A stretch of 24,835 nucleotides of DNA from CAZDOD01 sp964506935 (GTDB lineage: Bacteria; Desulfobacterota; Zymogenia; Zymogenales; Zymogenaceae), in assembly GCA_964506935.1 (NCBI GenBank), contig CAZDOD010000016.1, forward strand, positions 1-24,835, read 5' to 3'. The translations under genes were made by a program, and so were the position numbers. Shown piece after piece: positions 1-7,082 of this stretch; within the stretch, counting starts at the first letter, position 1, and every line of letters begins with the position of its first letter. The notes beneath the pieces are model-generated. The model was not told the origin of the DNA. It was given only the letters and a program-made list of their open reading frames with translations, and did not search any database.

Positions 1-1529
1 TCCACTATCTTCGGGACCTTGTATGCCGCAAGCCTCTCCTTACAAAAAGCTTTGATGTCGTCTTCTGTTGTGGTCTCGCCCGGCTTCAATACCACGAATG
101 CCTTGACCGTCTCCCCGCGGTAGGCGTCTGGGACGCCGATGACTGCCGCCTCCATGACCTTGGGATGCTCGTAGAGCACCTCGTCGATGTCCCTCGGGTA
201 GATGTTGAAACCTCCGGCGATGATCATGTCCTTTTTCCTGTCGACGATATAGAAGTAGCCGTCTTCGTCAACATATCCGATGTCTCCGGTGTAGAGCCAC
301 CCGTCTCTCAGGGCGATCTTCGTCTCGTCGGGCTTGTTCCAGTATCCCTTCATGACCTGTGGCCCCTTGATGATTACTTCGCCGGGCTCTCCGGTGGGCA
401 TCTCTTTTTTCCCGTCCTCGATGTCGACAATCTTTGCGAGGGTGTCCGACACCGGTACCCCGATGCTTCCGGTCTTCCTCAGGCCGAAGATGGGATTTGT
501 GTGCGTAACGGGGGAGGTCTCGGAAAGCCCGTAGCCCTCCATTATCCTCCCGCCGGTGAGACCCTCGAACTTGTCCATGACCTCGACCGGGAGCGGGGCG
601 GAGCCGCTGTTCATTATCTCTATCGACTTGAAGTCATATTTTGCCGAGTCGGGGTGGTTGAGGATCGCCGTGTATAGCGTCGGGACGCCGGGAAACAGGT
701 TGGGCTTGTGATCCTTGATGGCGCTTAGCATCATATCGATGTCAAATCGCGGGATGAGAACCATCTTCAATGCGAGCCTTATCGAGAGATTCATGCACAC
801 CGTCATCCCGAAGGAGTGAAAGAACGGGATAACGCAGAGTGTCGTCTGAACACCCTTCGATGCCTCGAACCATGGGTTCCACCAGCAGCACTGTTCGACG
901 TTTGCGACGAGGTTCCTGTGGGTCAGCATCACCCCCTTGGCGACGCCTGTCGTCCCGCCCGTGTACTGGAACGAGGCGATATCGTCGGGGTCTATCTCGG
1001 CCTTCGGCTCCTCCTTCGAGTATTTCTCAATGAGGTCGTGGTAGATATGGACGGGGACGCCCTTCGGATCGAAGTCCCCGAACGGGACGACAATGATGTT
1101 CTTGATTTTCGTCTTGTCCTTTACGGAAAGGACGTTGTCGTAAAATAGCGACAGGGTGACAACGGTCTCGGCACCCGAGTCGTTGAACTGATGCTCCAAC
1201 TCCCTCGGCGTGTACATCGGATTTGTGGGGACGACAAAGGCCCCTGCTTTGAGGATGCCGTAGTAACAGACCACGAAGGCGGGGGAGTTTGGGAGTATTA
1301 TCGCGACCCTGTCCTTTGGTTTTATCCCGATCTCGATTAAAGCGTGGGAGAATGAATTCACGGCCTCGTTCAACGCTTTATATGTAAGCTCGTTTCCGAA
1401 AAGCGAGGTTGCGATGACATCCGGAAAATCCCGGGCCGACCTTACGAGATTTTCGGTCAGGGGGGCATCGGGATAATCGATCGCCTCGGGGACCCCCTCT
1501 TGATAGTGCTTCAGCCATACTTTTTTCAT
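1..1529 (-). CDS. fadD: Long-chain acyl-CoA ligase (AMP-forming), C-terminus cut by window edge
   Basis: This gene encodes an acyl-adenylate-forming enzyme that joins a fatty or other carboxylic acid to CoA with ATP, probably in the cytoplasm or at the inner membrane. I translated the minus strand from the ATG at 1527-1529, which follows a strong ribosome site (AGGAGG, then GAATA). The frame stays open to base 1, giving about 509 residues; family members are usually 510-570, so only the end is missing. Visible motifs are the P-loop-like YTGGTTGVAKGVMLTH, then PFFHSFGM, YGLSETSPV, and the hinge region GDIGYVDEDGYFYIVDRKKD followed by GGFNIYPRDID. The family is clear, but substrate chain length cannot be read from sequence, and an aromatic acid ligase remains possible. 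It is divergent from the dodecin gene, with 255 bases between the two starts. Confidence 0.93.
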   Translation of the reverse strand, partial: MKKVWLKHYQEGVPEAIDYPDAPLTENLVRSARDFPDVIATSLFGNELTYKALNEAVNSFSHALIEIGIKPKDRVAIILPNSPAFVVCYYGILKAGAFVVPTNPMYTPRELEHQFNDSGAETVVTLSLFYDNVLSVKDKTKIKNIIVVPFGDFDPKGVPVHIYHDLIEKYSKEEPKAEIDPDDIASFQYTGGTTGVAKGVMLTHRNLVANVEQCCWWNPWFEASKGVQTTLCVIPFFHSFGMTVCMNLSIRLALKMVLIPRFDIDMMLSAIKDHKPNLFPGVPTLYTAILNHPDSAKYDFKSIEIMNSGSAPLPVEVMDKFEGLTGGRIMEGYGLSETSPVTHTNPIFGLRKTGSIGVPVSDTLAKIVDIEDGKKEMPTGEPGEVIIKGPQVMKGYWNKPDETKIALRDGWLYTGDIGYVDEDGYFYIVDRKKDMIIAGGFNIYPRDIDEVLYEHPKVMEAAVIGVPDAYRGETVKAFVVLKPGETTTEDDIKAFCKERLAAYKVPKIV

Positions 1530-1657
1530 TATTCCCTCCTGATATCTTGTATTAGTTGGATATTGTATATATTAGTGCCATTAGGTTTCTACTGATCTTC
1601 GATTTCATAATTTTATTGACGAATCAGATCATCATAGTGACAAAGGCAATTTATAAG

Positions 1658-1687
1658 TTGAAAACGATTTCCCTTTTCTGCTATAGT
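1658..1687 (+). promoter_or_regulatory. Candidate sigma70-type promoter for dodecin
   Basis: TTGAAA at 1658-1663 and TATAGT at 1682-1687 are separated by 18 bases. Transcription would begin near 1694, leaving a leader of about 90 bases before the dodecin ATG. The call rests on consensus matching by eye only. Confidence 0.42.
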
Positions 1688-1749
1688 GTCCGAAATCGGT
1701 GGGGCAAAGGAAATCTTTATAAAACATGATGAACCCGAATATCCCGAAG

Positions 1750-1776
1750 CCCCCTTTTGATTGCAATAAAAGGAGG
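1750..1776 (+). promoter_or_regulatory. Hairpin covering the dodecin ribosome binding site
   Basis: Bases 1750-1758 (CCCCCTTTT) can pair with 1768-1776 (AAAAGGAGG), with a single mismatch at 1752/1774 and a nine-base loop. The right arm is the Shine-Dalgarno sequence of dodecin, eight bases before its ATG. Folding would hide the ribosome site, so this is a candidate translational switch. No trigger is visible. Confidence 0.4.
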
Positions 1777-1784
1777 TATTTAAT

Positions 1785-1994
1785 ATGTCTGAACGTGTAG
1801 CAAGGGTAAGCGAGGTCATCTGCGGCTCAACGATAAGTTTCGATGACGCCATAAAAAAGGGTTTTTTGAGGGCGTCTAAAACCTTACGCAACATCGTGGG
1901 ACTCAAGATCAAAGAGTTTCGTGTCCATATCGATAACAACGAGATAGAGGAATACAGGGTCAACATGGAAATTGTATTCCTTCTGGATGAATAG
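1785..1994 (+). CDS. Dodecin-family small protein
   Basis: This 69-residue protein has the length and pattern of dodecins, small beta-alpha-beta-beta proteins that form hollow 12-mers and often store flavins. Diagnostic stretches are RVARVSEVICGST at the N-terminus, the helix DDAIKKGFLRASKTLRNI, and the final strands EEYRVNMEIVFLLDE. Classic flavin-binding dodecins carry a Trp shortly after the LRN motif (DWFEV type) and a Gln in the HFQV-type strand. Here these positions read VGLKI and EYRV, so both residues are absent, and flavin binding is doubtful although the fold call is solid. The ATG is preceded by AAAGGAGG at good spacing. It is the only clear plus-strand gene in the window and has no operon partner. 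A palindromic terminator-like element follows its stop. Confidence 0.9.
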   Translation: MSERVARVSEVICGSTISFDDAIKKGFLRASKTLRNIVGLKIKEFRVHIDNNEIEEYRVNMEIVFLLDE

Positions 1995-2021
1995 TCAAAT
2001 ATCAAGTGATTTGGGCCTAAA

Positions 2022-2049
2022 GCAGGGACACGGCATATTGTGTCCCTGC
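2022..2049. terminator. 28-base palindrome between convergent genes, possible two-way terminator
   Basis: A perfect 10-base inverted repeat (GCAGGGACAC / GTGTCCCTGC) with an eight-base loop lies between the stop of dodecin and the stop of the convergent membrane protein. The T-runs on either side are short (CTTGTTTA on plus, TTTA on minus), so termination efficiency is uncertain. It shares a 13-base arm core with the palindrome at 9095-9122. Confidence 0.5.
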
Positions 2050-2062
2050 CCTTGTTTATACC

Positions 2063-2791
2063 CTACATCCACTGCGAGGGCTCGATGAGGCCCCCGAAGA
2101 TAAGCCAGTAGATTATGTAGGCGATTGTGACTACAAGTCCCGCCATACACATGAAGAGCCCGAGCCGCTGTTTTTTCGCATCCCTTTTTCCGAAGAGAGT
2201 TGCGATGGCGAAGATGACGATAATTGCTATGAAGTATATCAGGACTTCGGGCGCCGTCTGGGATTCGAGGGCTGCGGAGCCGGCGTAAAATCCGAATAAG
2301 ATTGAGGCGATGATGAGGAGCGAGAGCTCCCCTGCGCCCGTCTTTTGTTTCTTTTTGTCTTTCGCCTTTAGCTCTACGAGGAAAAGCACTCCCAAAATCC
2401 CATAGAATCCGACATCGGTGATCCAGTGGCCGAGGAGTTCATCATAAAAATATATCAGGTCTGCAAAACCCTGGCCTACGGTCTCGCCCGAAAGCATGTT
2501 GTGGATGGCATTTGCTGAAAAGTGTATGCCATGCCCCTCGAAGAAGGCGGCGCCCAAGAGGATCAAAGGGAGGAGGACAGACGTCCCCATTCCCCCCGCT
2601 TCGGACGAGACCTCCTTAGTGATAAAGAAAAACATGACGGCCAAAAATGGCACCCAGATGAGGATGTCCAAGAAATCGTTCGGGCAGAGCCCCCCACAGA
2701 CGACCTTAAAGCCGAAGACGAAGACCGGCGCTATCTTGATCAGGACTGCGCCGACCGAAAAGATAAACAACAAAATCGTAAGTCTCTTCAT
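2063..2791 (-). CDS. Seven-helix membrane protein with conserved-looking His/Glu/Asp residues, unknown function
   Basis: I do not recognise the family. The 242-residue protein has about seven hydrophobic segments, near residues 5-24, 44-58, 69-84, 123-140, 154-172, 183-202 and 212-233. Polar residues that could bind metal sit at membrane edges: EGHGIHFSANAIHN (Glu85, His87, His90, Asn94, His97) and YFYDELLGHWITDVG (Asp117, Glu118, His122, Asp126). Seven helices with buried His/Asp/Ser recall membrane hydrolases of the alkaline ceramidase/PAQR type, but the order of motifs differs and I do not claim membership. A lysine-rich loop (KAKDKKKQK) near 143-151 is probably cytoplasmic. The gene stands alone, convergent with dodecin and separated from the glycerophosphodiesterase by about 180 bases. 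An AAGGA site precedes the ATG. Confidence 0.8.
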   Translation of the reverse strand: MKRLTILLFIFSVGAVLIKIAPVFVFGFKVVCGGLCPNDFLDILIWVPFLAVMFFFITKEVSSEAGGMGTSVLLPLILLGAAFFEGHGIHFSANAIHNMLSGETVGQGFADLIYFYDELLGHWITDVGFYGILGVLFLVELKAKDKKKQKTGAGELSLLIIASILFGFYAGSAALESQTAPEVLIYFIAIIVIFAIATLFGKRDAKKQRLGLFMCMAGLVVTIAYIIYWLIFGGLIEPSQWM

Positions 2792-2891
2792 ATAATTATC
2801 CTTAAAAATATTAAAAACTTATAAATTCATCTCCACTTGAAGTGTCCGTTTTTTATCTATTTTCAATATTTAGATTATTCAAAATGATGTC

Positions 2892-2936
2892 CCTTGAGAT
2901 TTTACGATTCTACCCGGATTGCAATGTAAAATCAAG
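2892..2936. repeat. Inverted repeat between glycerophosphodiesterase and membrane protein genes
   Basis: CCTTGAGATTTTAC at 2892-2905 is complementary to GTAAAATCAAGG at 2925-2936 apart from a two-base bulge, around a 19-base loop. It lies 37 bases beyond the stop of the phosphodiesterase gene. No T-run follows on the minus strand, so it is not a standard terminator. It could protect the 3' end of the purH-to-phosphodiesterase transcript or act upstream of the next gene. Confidence 0.45.
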
Positions 2937-2972
2937 GTCTAACGTGTGAGGGCAAAAATCTCGATTTAAAAA

Positions 2973-3734
2973 CTACTTCCCCTTCACTATACGGGCGGCC
3001 TTTTCGGGAAAGTTCGTTATAATCCCGTTAACACCGATATCTATCATGGCCCTCATATCGGCCTCGTCGTCGACCGTCCAGACATTGATGAAGAGTCCCG
3101 CTTTCTTCGCCGCCGTTATTGTCTCTTTTGTGACGAGGGTATACTCGGGGTGGATGGCGTCGGCCTTTGCGTTTTTCGCCGGGGTTATCTCGTCGATGAG
3201 GCCGCCGTGATAAAGAACGGCGGTGAATATCTTGGGCTCAAGCTCCTTGATCTTCCTTAATGCGAAGTGGTCAAACGAGCAGATGATGACTTTATCGAGG
3301 ATATCGTATTGCTTCACTATCGAAATGACCTTTTCTTCTATATCGGGATAGTGGAGGGGGCCATTTTTTATCTCGATGTTGAGTGACGGGACCTTACCTT
3401 TCGTAAGCTCTATGAATTCCTCTAATGTCAAAATCCTTTCCCCCCCGAAGGCCTCGCCCATCCACGAGCCGAAGTCGAGCTCTTTTAGCTCCGAGAGGGT
3501 GTGATCGAAGACCCTCCCCTTGCCGTTGCTGGTGTTATCGACCTTCTGGTCGTGAATGACGACGAGCCTCCCATCTTTTGTCATGTTTACATCGGTCTCG
3601 ATCATTCCTATGTCGTACTGCATGGCCGAGACAAATGCTGAGCGGGTGTTCTGGGGCTTGGCGAGTGGGTCTCCCCTGTGGGCGATCACGATCGGGCCGC
3701 CCTCCAATATGTCTTTTATCATTTTCATCTCCAT
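2973..3734 (-). CDS. Glycerophosphodiester phosphodiesterase
   Basis: The enzyme hydrolyses glycerophosphodiesters (deacylated phospholipid headgroups) to glycerol 3-phosphate and an alcohol. The 253-residue protein shows the GDPD TIM-barrel pattern: IAHRGD (catalytic His19), ETDVNMTKDG (metal ligands Glu46 and Asp48), VVIHD (catalytic His61), NIEIK (third metal-binding Glu), and a C-terminal VWTVDDEADM followed by GVNGIITNFPE. The usual PENT motif reads PQNT here. No signal peptide is visible, so a cytoplasmic enzyme is likely. The start is ambiguous: the ATG at 3734 has no good ribosome site, whereas the third ATG (3722) has GGAG six bases upstream and is probably used, giving MIKDILEGG. 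The stop of ccsA lies 12 bases before the first ATG, so the gene probably ends the purH operon. Confidence 0.92.
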   Translation of the reverse strand: MEMKMIKDILEGGPIVIAHRGDPLAKPQNTRSAFVSAMQYDIGMIETDVNMTKDGRLVVIHDQKVDNTSNGKGRVFDHTLSELKELDFGSWMGEAFGGERILTLEEFIELTKGKVPSLNIEIKNGPLHYPDIEEKVISIVKQYDILDKVIICSFDHFALRKIKELEPKIFTAVLYHGGLIDEITPAKNAKADAIHPEYTLVTKETITAAKKAGLFINVWTVDDEADMRAMIDIGVNGIITNFPEKAARIVKGK

Positions 3735-3746
3735 CTCAAAAGACGT

Positions 3747-4595
3747 CTAAAGATATGAATGCAGTCCTGATATAATGAAGTTGACCCCCAAAAAGGTAAA
3801 GAGCACGGCGGCAAAGCCTACGATCGAGAATATTGCAGTTTTTCTCCCCCGCCATCCATTTATGAGCCTCATGTGAAGAAAGGCGGCGTAGATTATCCAT
3901 GTGATCAACGACCACGTCTCCTTCGGGTCCCAAGACCAGTATGAGCCCCATGCGTAGTGTGCCCACGCAGACCCCGTGATGATCCCGATCGTCAAAAGCG
4001 GCATCCCGACGAGAATCCCGCGATATGTGAGCTCGTCGAGTGTATCTTTCGGGGGGAGGATTTCCGGTTTTTTGGCCGATTTTTTGACCGATCCCTTCCC
4101 CTTGTCTTTTTTGACTATATATAAAATCGAGACCACAAATGAGAAGGCGAATATGGCGTATGACAGAAAGCATGTCATCACGTGGACGGTAAGCCAGTTA
4201 CTCTGGAGCGCCGGTATGAGGGGCTTTATCCCCCTGTCTATATCCGGGGAGAGCGAGGCGTAGGCCAAGGTGAGGAGGATCGGGGGCGTCATAAAGGCGC
4301 CGAGGAATTTGAGGCGTCCCCAGAAGCGAAACAGGATATATATAATTGCGAGGACAAACGAAAAGAAGATCAGCGACTCGTAAAAATTCGTAAGCGGGAT
4401 GTGCCCCCACCCCATGCGGTATGACTCGATCCACCTGATTACTATCGCGCCCCCCTGAGAGATGGAGGCGACGATCAAGATTACGTCTCCGATTGTGTTG
4501 AGGACATCCTTTTTGGCAATATAATAGAGAATAAAGGCGAGAAATGATAGTCCGTAGGCGAAGGTTATGTAGCTCAAGATCTCCGAACTCAGCAT
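3747..4595 (-). CDS. ccsA: Cytochrome c biogenesis protein CcsA (System II haem handling)
   Basis: CcsA, with ResB (CcsB), moves haem across the inner membrane and attaches it to CxxCH motifs of apocytochromes outside the cytoplasm. The 282-residue protein has about eight membrane segments and the hallmark tryptophan-rich WWD motif WAHYAWGSYWSWDPKETWSL near residues 209-229. Flanking His residues include HVMTCFLSYA (near 138) and HAYWG-type positions, as expected for haem axial ligands. A charged linker, KKDKGKGSVKKSAKKPE, lies near 163-179. The start ATG overlaps the stop of the in-frame resB tail (ATGCTGA), and GAGGGGG just upstream serves as its ribosome site. Such overlap implies translational coupling with resB. 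The length fits the short CcsA class. Confidence in identity is high. Confidence 0.94.
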   Translation of the reverse strand: MLSSEILSYITFAYGLSFLAFILYYIAKKDVLNTIGDVILIVASISQGGAIVIRWIESYRMGWGHIPLTNFYESLIFFSFVLAIIYILFRFWGRLKFLGAFMTPPILLTLAYASLSPDIDRGIKPLIPALQSNWLTVHVMTCFLSYAIFAFSFVVSILYIVKKDKGKGSVKKSAKKPEILPPKDTLDELTYRGILVGMPLLTIGIITGSAWAHYAWGSYWSWDPKETWSLITWIIYAAFLHMRLINGWRGRKTAIFSIVGFAAVLFTFLGVNFIISGLHSYL

Positions 4596-4729
4596 AAAAA
4601 CCCCCTCATCTTTTCCGTAAATCTCCGAAACCTGTCATCGAAGTTGGACTTTATCCTCCCCGGTGCGCCGAAAAGCCTTATCGATGTCCCCTTTCCGGCT
4701 TTTTTAATCTCCACCTTGAAGCTCCCCAT
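4589..4729 (-). CDS. Detached C-terminal tail of ResB, in frame after an amber stop
   Basis: This 46-codon open frame begins at an ATG two codons past the resB TAG, in the same frame as resB, and ends by overlapping the ccsA ATG. Its product starts MGSFKVEIKKAGKG and ends RFRRFTEKMRGFLC. It is soluble and basic, with two short strands and a helix. ResB proteins normally continue after their last membrane helix into a cytoplasmic tail of this kind (strand, G-rich turn, then an F-rich helix), which I recall from the family. The simplest reading is that the TAG at 4733-4735 splits one resB gene. The tail could be made by readthrough, made by reinitiation at its ATG (no Shine-Dalgarno is evident), or not made at all. 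It was found by hand translation and is too short for most gene callers. Confidence 0.6.
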   Translation of the reverse strand: MGSFKVEIKKAGKGTSIRLFGAPGRIKSNFDDRFRRFTEKMRGFLC

Positions 4730-4732
4730 AGA

Positions 4733-5914
4733 CTACGCAATGGGAAACAAAAAACCGATACATATGAGTACAAATCCCGTCCATACGAATGGGAGCCCCG
4801 GCTCTTTTACGACCGATATTCCGGAGTAGGGGGCCTGGTAGTATTCTCTCAAGATAAATCTGAAATTGTTTTCGTCTTCGTCATCGGAATCGGGCGGGTT
4901 TACAAATGTCCACAGGCCGTATTCTTTATCGCCCTCGACCACGAAGAGGTGGACGGCGGGCCCCATGTCTCTAAAATCGGGGGAGTAGTCGACGACCACA
5001 AAAAGAAGATCCAAATCTTCCAAGACCACGGGGATTTTCGGGTAGGCGTCGTTTATCGAGACCGAATTTCCCGATCTGTCGATGACCTCGACGACGGCCC
5101 TGTCAAATGCCATCCCGAAGGTCGACTGGTAGAACCTGATGCCGCGAAATTCGGCGGGGTGGTTGACGGTTATTACGGCGTCGGTTTCTCCGCTGTCGTC
5201 GATAAATACTAGGTCGCTTCGGTATTCCTTTGGGGTCCCGTCCTCGTAGCGGGAGAGGGTGAATTTTTTTAACCCGAGCTCGAAATCGAGGAGATATCTT
5301 ATGTCCCTTGAGATGACGACATCGGAGACCCCCCCCTCGACGATAAACATATCTCCCGAAAACCCGAAGATGAAAGAGAATATCCCCCCAAGAATTATAA
5401 GTAGGATGCTTACGTGAACCACGACCGCCCCGACGTTCAGGATCGGATGGGGCCTTGATGTGATTGTCACGTGATTTTTATCCTCTTCGATACTTAATTG
5501 ATGAAGCGGGCGTCGAAGGGCCCTCTTTGATATCGAGGCGGCTTCGGCCATTTCCAGCTTTGATCCGATCTCGTTGGAGAATGGGTAGTTTTTCCTTTTC
5601 GGACCTTTACGGAAGGCCTCCCTTATCCGCTTTGGGGCGAACTTTAATGTGCACAGGACGATATTGGTGACGAGCAGCATAAGAAAGGCGTTGAAGTAGA
5701 GGCTGTGGTATATATCGGTTATCGATAGTGTGGAGAGGATGTTATATAGGGTGTGGCCGTATTTGCTAATATAGATCTCTTCCCTCAGGTTTTGCCCGAC
5801 GAGGGTCCCGACCGCAGAGATCAAGACGATGACGATGAGGATGACAATGGTGAACCTAACCGAAGATATGTAGTCGATGGTTTCTTTTACTACTCTTGAG
5901 GTTCTTTGGGACAT
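4733..5914 (-). CDS. resB: Cytochrome c biogenesis protein ResB (CcsB), ends early at an in-frame TAG
   Basis: ResB forms the cytochrome c synthetase with CcsA and is thought to present apocytochrome to haem. The 393-residue product has three N-terminal membrane helices (near residues 18-42, 68-92 and 158-186), a large extracytoplasmic domain (about 187-370) containing the family-typical AEFRGIRFYQSTFGMAFD, and a final helix PFVWTGFVLICIGFLFPIA. Translation stops right after this last helix. Family members usually have a further cytoplasmic tail, and that tail is present directly downstream in the same frame (4589-4732). The gene follows the cytochrome gene closely (17 bases between coding regions) and precedes ccsA. 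The helix order and neighbour ccsA make the call firm. Whether the shortened protein is functional is open. Confidence 0.93.
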   Translation of the reverse strand: MSQRTSRVVKETIDYISSVRFTIVILIVIVLISAVGTLVGQNLREEIYISKYGHTLYNILSTLSITDIYHSLYFNAFLMLLVTNIVLCTLKFAPKRIREAFRKGPKRKNYPFSNEIGSKLEMAEAASISKRALRRPLHQLSIEEDKNHVTITSRPHPILNVGAVVVHVSILLIILGGIFSFIFGFSGDMFIVEGGVSDVVISRDIRYLLDFELGLKKFTLSRYEDGTPKEYRSDLVFIDDSGETDAVITVNHPAEFRGIRFYQSTFGMAFDRAVVEVIDRSGNSVSINDAYPKIPVVLEDLDLLFVVVDYSPDFRDMGPAVHLFVVEGDKEYGLWTFVNPPDSDDEDENNFRFILREYYQAPYSGISVVKEPGLPFVWTGFVLICIGFLFPIA

Positions 5915-5931
5915 AGATAAAAAAAGGCCCT

Positions 5932-6420
5932 TTATTTATCGGGGATGTGACATGAATCGCAGGTGATCAGTACCTCGATGTTTCCCTTTTTGATCTCTTC
6001 GGTGTGGCACCCGATGCACAGTCTGTGGAAGGATTGGATGTAGCTTGGGGTGCCGTCTTCGGATTCGGTGGATTTATGGCATTCTGAGCATTTTCCCGGC
6101 GTTGTGTCTTTTACGGCCTTGTGGTGGCAGTCCCAGCAGGTGGCTTTGACATCGCCGGTATTTCCGTGGTCGATGTGGGTGAAGGTTACGGACCCGGAGC
6201 CCATGTCATAATCTTTGAGGGTTATAACGTCCGGGCCTTTATCGTAGTTTTCCTGGGCCCACAGGACAAAGAGCCCAGGCATAGCGGCAAGTGAAAATAG
6301 CAATAAAAGGGTAATCGTCTTTCGGACACATCCGGCCGCCCTAGTTACCGAATGGGCTTCTCCCTCCTTTCGGCTCCTTTCCCCGCAAGGCCCTTTAGAT
6401 ACCCTTTTTTCCCGTGTCAA
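5932..6420 (-). CDS. Exported tetrahaem c-type cytochrome (class III-like)
   Basis: The 162-residue protein contains four CxxCH haem sites: CWDCH (95-99), CSECH (111-115), CIGCH (135-139) and CDSCH (154-158). Extra His residues (FTHIDH, FHRLC) could be axial ligands. Spacing and small size fit a cytochrome c3/c7-type periplasmic electron carrier. A hydrophobic segment, KTITLLLLFSLAAMPGLFVLWAQ, at about 34-56 is a signal peptide or anchor, unusually preceded by some 33 polar residues. The frame has no ATG near this segment. The TTG at 6418-6420, twelve bases after the purE stop and behind AAGGGA, is the best start, but an internal start cannot be excluded. Its direct neighbours resB and ccsA encode the machinery that would mature it. 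Redox partner unknown. Confidence 0.9.
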   Translation of the reverse strand: MTREKRVSKGPCGERSRKEGEAHSVTRAAGCVRKTITLLLLFSLAAMPGLFVLWAQENYDKGPDVITLKDYDMGSGSVTFTHIDHGNTGDVKATCWDCHHKAVKDTTPGKCSECHKSTESEDGTPSYIQSFHRLCIGCHTEEIKKGNIEVLITCDSCHIPDK

Positions 6421-6431
6421 ATACTTTTCCC

Positions 6432-6923
6432 TTAAATGAAGTCCTTGTTGTCTTCTTTTATCTTTTTTCTCATATCCTCACGGGCCTTTTCGAGCCTCTT
6501 ACTTATGCCCTCGTCACTATTGGCCAATATCTCGGCGGCGAGGAATGCGGCGTTTTTCGCCCCGGCCTCGCCGATCCCGACCGTGGCAACCGGGACGCCC
6601 GGAGGCATCTGGACTGTCGCAAGCAGCGAGTCTATACCCTTCAGGTCGGAGGACGCAAGCGGCACACCGATCACCGGGAGTGTCGTGTGTGATGCGATGA
6701 CGCCGGCTAGATGTGCGGCGTAACCGGCCCCGGCGATGATGACACTGACCCCCGCCGCTTCCGATTCTCTCACCAAGTCCAGGACGATCTCCGGAGTGCG
6801 GTGTGCGGAGGCGATACGCATCATCGACGCTATCCCTAGGGAGTCGAGGGTCTCCTTTGTGTGGCGCATCACGGGAAGGTCTGACCTGCTCCCCATTATT
6901 ATTAGGACCTTTACCTCAGACAT
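6432..6923 (-). CDS. purE: 5-(carboxyamino)imidazole ribonucleotide mutase
   Basis: PurE converts N5-CAIR to CAIR in de novo purine synthesis in the cytoplasm. The 163-residue length fits class I PurE. Motifs seen are IIMGSRSDLPVM near the N-terminus (phosphate binding), the active-site SAHRTPE at about 39-45, and GAGYAAHLAGVIA, where most class I enzymes read AGGAAHLPG. The conserved later stretch GVPLASSDLKGIDSLLATVQMPPGVPVATV follows. A PurK partner is not in the window, although class I enzymes normally need one. purH lies 159 bases upstream on the same strand; the cytochrome gene starts 11 bases downstream. A putative AGAGG ribosome site precedes the ATG. Confidence 0.95.
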   Translation of the reverse strand: MSEVKVLIIMGSRSDLPVMRHTKETLDSLGIASMMRIASAHRTPEIVLDLVRESEAAGVSVIIAGAGYAAHLAGVIASHTTLPVIGVPLASSDLKGIDSLLATVQMPPGVPVATVGIGEAGAKNAAFLAAEILANSDEGISKRLEKAREDMRKKIKEDNKDFI

Positions 6924-7082
6924 ATTTAAGGCCTCTGTTATCTCTTTTATCTTCCTTCAGATTCAATATCTTATCGAAAGAGTTCAAAGAATATGGAGCG
7001 CCCCCCTCTCCTGCTGAAAAGGCAGCGCTTCCCTTCACCCTCCCACCGCTATGAGAACCTTCAGATTCTTTATCAAGAGAGA

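Noticed and set aside
165..1148. Plus-strand open frames opposite the acyl-CoA ligase
   Set aside because: The minus strand gives a full acyl-CoA ligase with all motifs across this stretch.
4733..4735. TAG in resB as a pyrrolysine codon
   Set aside because: TAG ends at least eight other genes in the window (for example at 2063, 2973, 3747, 15803, 16621, 21495, 22969 and 23785), and no pyl genes are present, so a mutation or local readthrough is simpler.
6916..7038. Possible 40-codon gene in the purH-purE gap (GTG start, stop overlapping the purE start)
   Set aside because: The GTG directly abuts the only Shine-Dalgarno-like bases, and the product resembles nothing known; conservation in relatives would be needed to revive it.
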